A DNA stretch of 64,000 nt from Deltaproteobacteria bacterium (GTDB lineage: Bacteria > Bdellovibrionota_B > Oligoflexia > Oligoflexales > Bog-1112). This document shows positions 9,016 through 16,931 of this stretch, piece by piece. The notes under the pieces are model-generated. The model was not told where the DNA came from and searched no databases. It saw only the letters and a program-made list of their open reading frames with translations. The position numbers were made by a program, and so were the translations under genes. The stretch is taken from positions 1 through 64,000 of the forward strand of contig JACKAG010000011.1 in assembly GCA_020635195.1 (NCBI GenBank), written 5' to 3'. Position 1 is the stretch's first letter; the number at the start of each line of letters is the position of its first letter.

Positions 9016-10450
9016 AATGAATCTGAATAACTATTTATCTGATAGAAATTATGATGAACTTTTCATGGCAAACGGATCTCCGAGGCCATGCTCTTCAAAT
9101 CTCATTAAAAAAATAAAAGAATATACATCAAGACAATTACAAAATAAGCAAAAAATTGCCGACCGTATTTTCTTTCGTGAAGGTGTCACTTTTAATGTAT
9201 ATGGAGACAAGAAAGGTTCAGAAAAAATATTTCCTTTCGACCTGATTCCGCGAGTTCTCGAATATCAGGAGTGGAATCTCCTGAAAAATGGGCTCATACA
9301 AAGAATGAAGGCTCTAAACTGCTTTCTTCAGGATATTTATTCGTCAAAGCACATACTCAATCATAAAATAGTTCCGGAAGACCTGATCCTTAAAGCAGAT
9401 AGCTTTCGCAAAATCTGTGAAGGACTTGAACCCGCAAATGGAATATGGATTAATATCTGCGGAAGCGATATTATTCGTGATCAGAATGGTCATTTTCTTG
9501 TTCTTGAAGATAATCTTCGTTGCCCTTCAGGTGTTTCTTATGTCATTGAAAACCGGAATATCATGAAACGAGTGTTTCCTGAAATCTTTTCTTCTGCGAA
9601 TGTTCTTCCTGTAGAAGACTATGCTGATCATTTAAGACAAATTCTCCTTGAATCCTCATTCCGCAAATGTAGCGACAGCCGGGTCGTCCTTCTAACTCCT
9701 GGTCCCTATAACTCCGCATATTTCGAGCACGCATTCCTGGCCCAGAAAATGGGAATCGAGCTGGTAGAGCCTGGAGACCTGTTTGCAGACAAAGACTGTC
9801 TGAAGATCAGAACAACAAGTGGATTTGAGAGGGTTGATGTGGTCTATCGGCGAATTGACGATGATTTCATCGATCCGCTGGTATTCCGTAAAGATTCACT
9901 TTTAGGCGTTCCTGGTATTTTTGAATTATTCAAAAAAAAGAAAGTCTCTCTGGTGAATTCCCCCGGAACGGGTATTGCAGACGACAAGGCTGTTTATCCT
10001 TATGTTCCTGATATGATTAAATTCTACCTCAAAGAAGAGCCTATTCTTCATAATGTAAAAACATACAAATGTACAGACCCCAGAGACAGAGAATTTGTAC
10101 TTGAAAACATGGCCGCACTTGTTGTAAAAGCTGTTAACTTATCAGGAGGATATGGTATCCTGATAGGAAATAAGGCAACACAGGATGAGCTTCACTCATT
10201 TCGTAAAGCGATACAAAAAAACCCAAGAGAATATATTGCCCAGCCCATCATACAACTATCAACAGCCCCAACTCTCAGAGGAAAAAACATAGAACCCAGA
10301 CATATTGATCTGCGCCCTTTTGCTCTTTCAGCACGCTCAAATTATGTGACACCTGGTGGTCTGACAAGGGTTGCGCTCAAAGAAGGTTCACTTATCGTGA
10401 ATTCTTCTCAGGGTGGTGGCAGTAAAGACACCTGGATATTAGCGCATTAA
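9005..10450 (+). CDS. Circularly permuted ATP-grasp protein (COG2308, DUF404/DUF407 type)
   Basis: A 481-residue protein with the typical motifs of this group: FFREGVTFNVYGD near the N-terminus, LVLEDNLRCPSGVSYV, LTPGPYNSAYFEHAFLA, VYRRIDDDFIDP, SPGTGIADDKAVYPY and VKAVNLSGGYGILIG. Length is normal (about 470-490). ATP-grasp enzymes join a carboxylate to an amine or thiol through an acyl-phosphate; this permuted class is predicted to form peptide or amide bonds, with no proven substrate. The start overlaps the end of the NTN/transglutaminase gene, and the alpha-E gene follows after 23 nt, so the three form one operon. A second possible start is ATG 9017. Confidence 0.9.
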   Translation: MDHRMNLNNYLSDRNYDELFMANGSPRPCSSNLIKKIKEYTSRQLQNKQKIADRIFFREGVTFNVYGDKKGSEKIFPFDLIPRVLEYQEWNLLKNGLIQRMKALNCFLQDIYSSKHILNHKIVPEDLILKADSFRKICEGLEPANGIWINICGSDIIRDQNGHFLVLEDNLRCPSGVSYVIENRNIMKRVFPEIFSSANVLPVEDYADHLRQILLESSFRKCSDSRVVLLTPGPYNSAYFEHAFLAQKMGIELVEPGDLFADKDCLKIRTTSGFERVDVVYRRIDDDFIDPLVFRKDSLLGVPGIFELFKKKKVSLVNSPGTGIADDKAVYPYVPDMIKFYLKEEPILHNVKTYKCTDPRDREFVLENMAALVVKAVNLSGGYGILIGNKATQDELHSFRKAIQKNPREYIAQPIIQLSTAPTLRGKNIEPRHIDLRPFALSARSNYVTPGGLTRVALKEGSLIVNSSQGGGSKDTWILAH

Positions 10451-10473
10451 ATCAACAAACCAGGAGCTATCTT

Positions 10474-11487
10474 ATGTTAAGCCGTGTTGCTAATGCAATC
10501 TACTGGACTTCACGCTATCTCGAGCGCGCAGAGAACGTGAGCCGAATGGTCTATGTTAATCTTCATTACAGCCTTGAGAACTTATCAGAAAATACCGGAG
10601 ACTGGTTTTCCATCATAAAAGCAAGTGGTGATGAGGACTTCTTTTTAAAAAAATATAAAATACATTCACAGGAAAACATCATAAAATTTCTTATAACAGA
10701 CAAGAAAAACCAGAACTCTATTTTTTCTTGTGTAACAGCAGCACGCGAAAATGCCCGCACAATCCGCGATATTATCAGCAGCAAAATGTGGGAAGATATC
10801 AACCAAATGTACTGGATCGTTCAGGATTTTGTAAAGAAGAGATCAGCCCTTCACAGACCAGAAGACTTTCTTATCAGGATTCAGGAATGCTACCTTGCAT
10901 TTTTAGGAGCGGCAGAATCTACAATGAATCATGATGAAGCCTGGCATTTTAGCAGACTTGGGAGAATGGTAGAGAGAGGTGACAAAACAGGAAGAATCCT
11001 CGATGTGAATTATTTCATTTTAAGTAGCAATCAGAAAAAAGAGGAAAGTGAACCTGCCTATCAGGCACTAATGTCAAAATCACTATTAAAATCAGCCAGT
11101 GCATTCGAAATGTACCGACAGAAATATTCCGATATCACACCTGAAAAGGTGGCCCACTTCCTCTCAGAAAGCCCTGTTTTCCCACGATCAATATATTATT
11201 GCACACATCAGATCACGGTATCGATTAATGCAATTTGTACTTTCAACAATCATCCTTCATCAGAGCAACTCCAGGAGAAATCGGATCGACTTCTCCGGAT
11301 GGTCCAAAATAAACTTGAAAAAAAATTCTCACCACAAATGCTGCATCAGTTCATTGATGAATTTCAATCGAGACTCAATGAACTTGATAGCGGAATTTTT
11401 GAAATCTTTTTTTCAACAAAAATTCCTCCTGATCTTTTTCAGAACGGTTCTTTTCAGAAGCAAACCTCCGGTCCTTGTAGCGCTTAA
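10474..11487 (+). CDS. Alpha-E domain protein (COG2307, DUF403)
   Basis: A 337-residue all-helical protein. The family signature is at the N-terminus (MLSRVANAIYWTSRYLERAENVSRM), with further marks CVTAARENARTIRDIIS and HFSRLGRMVERGDKTGRILD, the latter rich in conserved Arg/Glu. AGGAG precedes ATG 10474. Genes of this family almost always sit beside the permuted ATP-grasp gene, as here. It is thought to be a partner or catalytic component of the same peptide-modification pathway, but its biochemistry is not established. The C-terminus ends in an unremarkable polar tail. Confidence 0.88.
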   Translation: MLSRVANAIYWTSRYLERAENVSRMVYVNLHYSLENLSENTGDWFSIIKASGDEDFFLKKYKIHSQENIIKFLITDKKNQNSIFSCVTAARENARTIRDIISSKMWEDINQMYWIVQDFVKKRSALHRPEDFLIRIQECYLAFLGAAESTMNHDEAWHFSRLGRMVERGDKTGRILDVNYFILSSNQKKEESEPAYQALMSKSLLKSASAFEMYRQKYSDITPEKVAHFLSESPVFPRSIYYCTHQITVSINAICTFNNHPSSEQLQEKSDRLLRMVQNKLEKKFSPQMLHQFIDEFQSRLNELDSGIFEIFFSTKIPPDLFQNGSFQKQTSGPCSA

Positions 11488-11707
11488 ATATTTTCTCCGC
11501 AAGGTGACTGCAATCTTCTCAACAAACTAAAATATTGAATAAAAACTAATATTTAAAAAATATTAACCAAATTAATGGGGCGTATCAAAATCGTAATGCA
11601 ACTCTATCACACGAATCATAAGCGTTATATTTAACGAAAAAATTTATACACTTCTAATTTTCTATCGGCATTTAAGTTGTATGTCTGATTCAAAAAATAA
11701 ACAGACT

Positions 11708-12991
11708 TTAATCCGGCCTTTCTGTCCCTCCGCTCAGAGCAATCGAAGGGGTCGCCGTTGCAGATGAAATCTGATCAATACTATAGCCGACTGTCTTAGT
11801 TTTTGCTTTTTGCTCAAAGACCCAGTCATGCTTCGTCCATACTTTAGCCAGAAGCTGCTCTGTGGAATAATCTTCCAGCTCACCTTCTGCCAGACCTTCA
11901 ATAAAGATCATCCCGGAAAGATCGAAATCATAGGTCTGAGACAGACGGCTCCCTTCCTGCGACACACCATCAATCGATGCATAATAAAGAGGGTACGGTT
12001 CTTCAAATGTATCTGTATCATTCTCCTTATTCTCGCTGAGTGGTGATGTACTAAGCGGCGAAGCTCCGTCTTTATACTGAATGCTGTTGACTCCATGACT
12101 CCAGTCCGCATAAAGCGTCACCGGAGAAGTCAAAGTCGCTCCGAACACCATTCCTGTCAGAGAAATCTGGGGACGATCCCCTTCTTTTGAACATGAAACA
12201 GGATCATTGACCAACCACTGATGCTTCCTTGGTGAAGCTGGCCTGGTCGCGACAAGCTTTCCGGAGTCACTGTCTAACCACATAAACTCAGAGCTGTCAC
12301 AGGATTCACTATCTGAGCGGACGCAAAAGAGATAATCCCCTCGTTTAAAGCTAAGACCTGTGATCAGATCGGCTTTTGTATAGCGAGACTGTGACTTTTC
12401 CTCTGCACTGAGAGAACAGTCATCGAGCGCCTGAGACTCTGAAAAAGGCTGATCCGAAGCGACAATCATCATCGTGACATACTGATCCAGTATCCGGAAA
12501 TGGATCTTCTGATAACTAAGATCCAGACGCAGATGAGAAAATTCTGTTTTATGTTCATAGTTAAACCAGAGCTCGTTATAACCTGTAAAACTACTTTTTT
12601 CGGCAAGATTAAATTCAGCTCCGTTAAAAATAAGCCCTTCTGCATCCGTAGAGCCAGAAACCCCTGCCAGTCTGGCCTGTCCAATATCCGGGTCTGATAT
12701 TTTTGAATTTTCTCCGACAAGATTGTTCGCATATCCGATAAAATTTAACGGGGTAATACAGAGCCCACTCCCCTGATAAATATCAAGCTGAACAGAACAT
12801 GCTGTTCCCCTTTCTGTCTGACTTCCGCTCAGCGCAGATCCGGACAAGGTATCTGAGGTCAGGGAAATACTGGAACCAGCCCGTGTATTTTGACCAACCC
12901 CGTTTCCGCTGCCTCCTCCATTGTTCACATCATCGCCCTGACAGCGAATAAAAACGAAAATCGTTAAAATAAGACAGAAAATATATTTCAT
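11708..12991 (-). CDS. Exported protein or atypical lipoprotein of unknown function
   Basis: About 427 residues from ATG 12991, which has AAGG about 9 nt upstream. The open frame continues to 13240, but that upstream peptide looks non-coding and would bury the signal. The N-terminus is a short Lys then hydrophobic stretch ending FIRC (Cys17), followed by an Asp/Asn/Gly linker. This resembles a lipobox, but Arg at -1 is unusual, so lipidation is uncertain. The body is rich in Ser/Thr/Gly with several Cys and reads like a beta-rich surface protein (YADWSHGVNSIQYKDG). I recognise no family. It diverges from the exported gene at 13336 across a palindrome and may be co-controlled with it. Confidence 0.6.
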   Translation of the reverse strand: MKYIFCLILTIFVFIRCQGDDVNNGGGSGNGVGQNTRAGSSISLTSDTLSGSALSGSQTERGTACSVQLDIYQGSGLCITPLNFIGYANNLVGENSKISDPDIGQARLAGVSGSTDAEGLIFNGAEFNLAEKSSFTGYNELWFNYEHKTEFSHLRLDLSYQKIHFRILDQYVTMMIVASDQPFSESQALDDCSLSAEEKSQSRYTKADLITGLSFKRGDYLFCVRSDSESCDSSEFMWLDSDSGKLVATRPASPRKHQWLVNDPVSCSKEGDRPQISLTGMVFGATLTSPVTLYADWSHGVNSIQYKDGASPLSTSPLSENKENDTDTFEEPYPLYYASIDGVSQEGSRLSQTYDFDLSGMIFIEGLAEGELEDYSTEQLLAKVWTKHDWVFEQKAKTKTVGYSIDQISSATATPSIALSGGTERPD

Positions 12992-13258
12992 GCATGCATC
13001 CTTTCTGGCTCTGATCAGGCGCTTTCCATTATATGACACAAGCAGCTCAGATACGCCGGAGCTATCAGGCAATAAAGGACAGAGACGAGACAAAGAGCGA
13101 TGCCCGAACTGTCTTTCCACTGCATTCAGTACAGCTTGCAAGCCCTCGATAACAATGTTAAATACAACAGTTAAATCTGACTGTTGTATGCTACAAGCTC
13201 TCAGTGCAAAGATCTGTTGACAACGCAGCCTATGTCTCATCAGATCCGAAATTTACGA

Positions 13259-13281
13259 GCTTCTGACAATCTGTCAGAAGC
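13259..13281. promoter_or_regulatory. Perfect palindrome between two divergent exported-protein genes
   Basis: Arms GCTTCTGACA and TGTCAGAAGC (10 nt each) separated by ATC. It lies 54 nt upstream of the plus-strand start at 13336 and 267 nt upstream of the minus-strand start at 12991. No T-run follows on either strand, so an operator is likelier than a terminator. Confidence 0.5.
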
Positions 13282-13335
13282 GATTCCTGATTCCGCTCAA
13301 CAGTAATCGTTCACCTGAAAGAAGAGGCCTGATCC

Positions 13336-14568
13336 ATGCGTATAATTTTTGTCTTAGTGCTGACGATCCTGGAAAACCAGGCAGCAATTGCCAGCGACTA
13401 TTTTACCTTCTTAGGCCAGGGCCTGGCTGATACAGTATCTCAATGGCTTCCGCAAAAAGTTCACGAATATACACAGTGTCGATATTTTGATTTTTTTTCA
13501 TCCGCTATAGAGACAGAAGAGTCCGGAAACGATATTTCAGCAGATGAGTCGCAATACCCGACTCATCTTCCTCCGTTTCTCAAGCCCGAAAGCTGCGGAA
13601 TCGAATCCGGAGATACAGATAGAATCAAAGAAGAATTTATAGTCCCTGAATGGAAACATCAAAAAAAACATTACAAAATATATCGCCAGTATCAGCCTAC
13701 AACATATGTCCGCGCAGAAGGGAAAACATTCTATTTTTCTGACATATTCTCGGGAGATCATCCCATCGCAGTGATGTATGTTATCGAAAATAAAAATTTG
13801 CTTGCAAGATTGCTCTACAAATCGAACAGTGACGGAGGCTGGAGAGTCTCCCCTGGTATCTTAACGGACGGACACCTTCTGAAAGGAGGCAACGTCAGAA
13901 AATGTCATTACACTCAATCTACCAAACTTCACGAAGATATTTTAATTCATTTTGAAAGCAAGAAAATAAAAACAAGCCCCAACGATTCACGGAATCTGAG
14001 ACATCTTTTTGTCCTTGACAACAACAGAGCCAACACCTTTGATTGTCATGTTACACTTGCACAAGAGAAAATATTGGATACCAAAATCATCTCCTGTCCT
14101 CCTGGCTCTGGTTTTAACAAAACAGCCCCTCATCCATATACAAACTATTCTGAATATTTAGCCGACATTTCCTATCCGGATGGATTTATTCCTGATTTTA
14201 ACAAAAATCCTGTTAAAAAGTATACGTTACAGCACACTCTCCTGGGTGAAACATACACGGAAGTCTATGAATCCGTTCTAAATGAACAGATCATAGAGTG
14301 GCATATGGCCCGTGATAAAGAGAATCGCATCTGGATCGACCGTATCCGCTATAAACAGGGGAACATCAGTTCTTACGGAGTCTCTGTTAGGATCCTTAAT
14401 TCCGGACTGTTAACAAACAAACCCATAGAATATAGGCATCAGATTCAGTGTCTAAAGGAAGAAGAGAGGAACTATGTTAACGAAACTTATTCCGACATCA
14501 CCCCCTTACTCGGAAAGCTCCTCCCAATTCAGAGATATCGCGCCGCCAGAATCGCTGATGCTTCATAA
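13336..14568 (+). CDS. Exported protein of unknown function
   Basis: A 410-residue protein with a short signal peptide (MRIIFVLVLTILENQAAIA|SDYF). The mature part has a Glu/Asp-rich segment near 60-75, several Tyr-rich beta-like segments (KHYKIYRQYQPTTYVRAEG), and cysteines at about 48, 86, 195, 234, 255 and 383 that could pair in the periplasm. The pattern of repeated strands with a WHMARDKENRIWIDRIRY segment near 330 suggests a beta-rich fold. I recognise no family. It is followed after 78 bp by the ccoI start, but that gap contains a TATAAT-like element at 14593-14598, so co-transcription with the oxidase operon is doubtful. Confidence 0.7.
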   Translation: MRIIFVLVLTILENQAAIASDYFTFLGQGLADTVSQWLPQKVHEYTQCRYFDFFSSAIETEESGNDISADESQYPTHLPPFLKPESCGIESGDTDRIKEEFIVPEWKHQKKHYKIYRQYQPTTYVRAEGKTFYFSDIFSGDHPIAVMYVIENKNLLARLLYKSNSDGGWRVSPGILTDGHLLKGGNVRKCHYTQSTKLHEDILIHFESKKIKTSPNDSRNLRHLFVLDNNRANTFDCHVTLAQEKILDTKIISCPPGSGFNKTAPHPYTNYSEYLADISYPDGFIPDFNKNPVKKYTLQHTLLGETYTEVYESVLNEQIIEWHMARDKENRIWIDRIRYKQGNISSYGVSVRILNSGLLTNKPIEYRHQIQCLKEEERNYVNETYSDITPLLGKLLPIQRYRAARIADAS

Positions 14569-14646
14569 CTGCAAAGACAAGCGATTTTCTGATATAATAA
14601 TCTTGTTTTTCCATATTTATCGACCTGAAACCGGAAATGATCTGTC

Positions 14647-16788
14647 ATGGAGTATATTCCCGAACTCTTTCAACAGGGAAAATTCTGGGTCCTGCGCTTT
14701 TCTGTCGGAGGAATGAAGTGCCACGCCTGCGTCAGTAAGATCAGGCATCTGATCTGCCAGACTGAACCTTCAGCCAGTACAAACGCAGATTTTCTTAACC
14801 AAAGTTTTACCCTTCGTTTTCAAAAGAAGCCAGAGCACTTACCCACACTGATCCGGTCCATCCGGGACGCAGGATTCACCGTTACCCCCTTCCGGGATCT
14901 GGCTTTTCGTCAGGAATTGCTGCAGCTGGGTGTTGCCGCATACTCAGCCGGAAATATCATGCTCATGGCGACAGCAGAGTATCTTCATCCGGTTGATGAG
15001 CCCTTCCGGACTCTCTTTCACATAAGCAGCCTCGTTCTGACGGCTTTTTCTGTTATTTTCGCAGGGAAAAGCCTCTGGGATCATGCGTGGCAGGGCATCC
15101 TGCACCGGAAGTTTGATATTGACAGCGGGATATTACTTGGAATCAGCAGTGGATTTGTTTATTCAGCAGTGAATGTCATACGTGGTTCCGGAGATCTTTA
15201 TTTTGATTCAGTTTCTGTCATCATTTTACTGATCCTTGTGGGACGATTTTTCCGCAACCGGATTCTGGCAAAAGCAGCAGATGCCGCGGAAGTCTCTCTG
15301 ATCCGCGACCCGGACTTCTGTGTCCGTAAAAACAGGAACAATAACGAACATGAAAGCATTCCGGTCCGGGATGTCAGAGACGGAGACACCCTGCTGATCC
15401 GTCCGGGAGATCTTGTGCCCGTCAGGTCCCGACTGATCAGGGGCAGGGGGATGGTCGATCTCTCCTCCATAAATGGAGAAGCAGAACCCCGCAGCATCGG
15501 GGAAGGTGAGGAAATTCCTTCCGGAGCCTTTTCCATTGACGGATTTCTGGAGCTGAGCAGCCTGGAAGATGGGGACCGTGGTTTTTTTTCCAGAGCAAGT
15601 GTTCTGAGCTCTGACCTGATCAATCGCCGCAGTCACTGGCAGAATCAGTCAAACAGAATCGCCAGAATTTTTATTCACACTCTGCTCGCTTCTGTCATCC
15701 TCCTGCTCTTTTTTCAGGTTGGTGGGAGCATAGAAGAAAGCATCAGGCGCTCCGTTGCCCTCCTGCTGGTTGCCTGTCCCTGTGCCCTTGGTTTTGGCAT
15801 TCCCCTAGTCTACAGTCAGGCGATCCGGAAACTTGCCAGAAATGGCGTTATAGTCCGGGACATTAAAGGACTGGAGCAACTACCTGTATGTCAGGATATC
15901 ATCTTTGATAAAACCGGAACACTCACCAGCCAGCAGCTGAAAGTTGAATCTGTCAGAATTCATACAAAGCGAGAGCTGGCACTTGCAATTGCCCGATCCA
16001 TTGGAGACTACTCACAGCACCACGTCCCCCGCCTGCTGTCTGAATGGGCTCTCGGACTTCAGGAAAGTGGGGACAACATCATACCAGAAGAGCTTCAGGA
16101 AATATTCGGGCAGGGTATACAGGCAAAACTCAGAAAGCAGACACTCCTCTTCGGCAAACGATCTTTCGCCTGTCCCGGATGCTCTCACGAAGGACAGATT
16201 CATCTCAGTCTGGACGGTGACTGCCTGCTCTCCTTTGATCTCTCAGAGGTCGTGGCACCAGATGCTGAAGATGTAATCCGCTTTCTTCAGCAACAATCAT
16301 TCCGTCTTTTTATTCTGTCAGGCGACCTCTCTCAGCGAACAGAACAACTCGCCTCAAAACTCAACGTGCCAGAAGAAAGGGTTCTGAGCAACCAGAGTCC
16401 GGAAGATAAGCTTCGCTATGTCCGTCATCGCAATCATATGATGGTTGGCAACGGAATCAACGATATGCTGGCCTTTGCAGGGAGTCGCGTTTCTGTCGCG
16501 GTTTCGGGATCTCAGGAACTGGCACGGCAAAAGGCTGACTTTTCTCTCAATCAGGCAGGACTTGCAGGGCTGAAACAGATTGTGATCACGGGACAGGCCC
16601 TGCAAACTGTCTTCCGGCGTCTGTATACGGTATCCTTCGTTTATAATATCTGTACTCTGAGCGCAGCTGTCAGCGGCTATATCAATCCTCTGCTTGCAGC
16701 TATTCTGATGCCCGTCAGCTCACTGCTGACCATCAGAGTTGCCACACACTGGCCCCAGTCAGGAGAAGATACATCATGTCAGTCCTGA
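14647..16788 (+). CDS. ccoI: Heavy-metal P1B-type ATPase, cbb3 oxidase copper supply (CcoI/FixI-like)
   Basis: A 713-residue copper-transporting ATPase; CcoI feeds copper for CuB insertion during cbb3 assembly. Seen in order: an HMA domain with GMKCHAC (Cys25, Cys28), membrane helices from about 95, the actuator domain, the CPC metal motif (Cys377-Pro-Cys379 in VACPCALGFGIP), the phosphorylation motif DKTGTLT (Asp421) and the hinge. Several motifs deviate: the TGE loop is INGEAEP, the usual SEHP is SQHHV, and GDGxND is GNGIND. The TGE glutamate and catalytic Asp remain, so activity is still plausible. It overlaps ccoS by 13 nt and heads the cco operon. Assignment as CcoI rather than CopA rests on this context. 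Confidence 0.88.
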   Translation: MEYIPELFQQGKFWVLRFSVGGMKCHACVSKIRHLICQTEPSASTNADFLNQSFTLRFQKKPEHLPTLIRSIRDAGFTVTPFRDLAFRQELLQLGVAAYSAGNIMLMATAEYLHPVDEPFRTLFHISSLVLTAFSVIFAGKSLWDHAWQGILHRKFDIDSGILLGISSGFVYSAVNVIRGSGDLYFDSVSVIILLILVGRFFRNRILAKAADAAEVSLIRDPDFCVRKNRNNNEHESIPVRDVRDGDTLLIRPGDLVPVRSRLIRGRGMVDLSSINGEAEPRSIGEGEEIPSGAFSIDGFLELSSLEDGDRGFFSRASVLSSDLINRRSHWQNQSNRIARIFIHTLLASVILLLFFQVGGSIEESIRRSVALLLVACPCALGFGIPLVYSQAIRKLARNGVIVRDIKGLEQLPVCQDIIFDKTGTLTSQQLKVESVRIHTKRELALAIARSIGDYSQHHVPRLLSEWALGLQESGDNIIPEELQEIFGQGIQAKLRKQTLLFGKRSFACPGCSHEGQIHLSLDGDCLLSFDLSEVVAPDAEDVIRFLQQQSFRLFILSGDLSQRTEQLASKLNVPEERVLSNQSPEDKLRYVRHRNHMMVGNGINDMLAFAGSRVSVAVSGSQELARQKADFSLNQAGLAGLKQIVITGQALQTVFRRLYTVSFVYNICTLSAAVSGYINPLLAAILMPVSSLLTIRVATHWPQSGEDTSCQS

Positions 16789-16931
16789 TGTTCCTGATCA
16801 TTCTCAGCCTGCTGTGTTCAACTCTGGGCCTGCTATCTTTTATCTGGGCGGTCAGTACCGGCCAGTTTGATCAGATCACTGCCGGTGCGAAATGTCCATT
16901 CACACAGCAGGAGCCTGGAGAAATGTCATGA
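16776..16931 (+). CDS. ccoS: cbb3 oxidase assembly protein CcoS (small membrane protein)
   Basis: A 51-residue protein with one N-terminal membrane helix (MSVLMFLIILSLLCSTLGLL), then SFIWAVSTGQFD, the diagnostic CcoS segment (WAVxxGQFDD in relatives), and a short polar tail. CcoS is needed for cofactor insertion into the cbb3 catalytic subunit. It starts inside ccoI and its TGA overlaps the ccoN ATG (ATGA at 16928-16931), so translation is probably coupled. AGGAG lies about 10 nt upstream of the ATG. Confidence 0.9.
   Translation: MSVLMFLIILSLLCSTLGLLSFIWAVSTGQFDQITAGAKCPFTQQEPGEMS

Noticed and set aside
12992..13240. N-terminal extension of the exported protein ending at 11708
   Set aside because: It would put a signal sequence in the middle of the protein; the ATG at 12991 has its own ribosome site.
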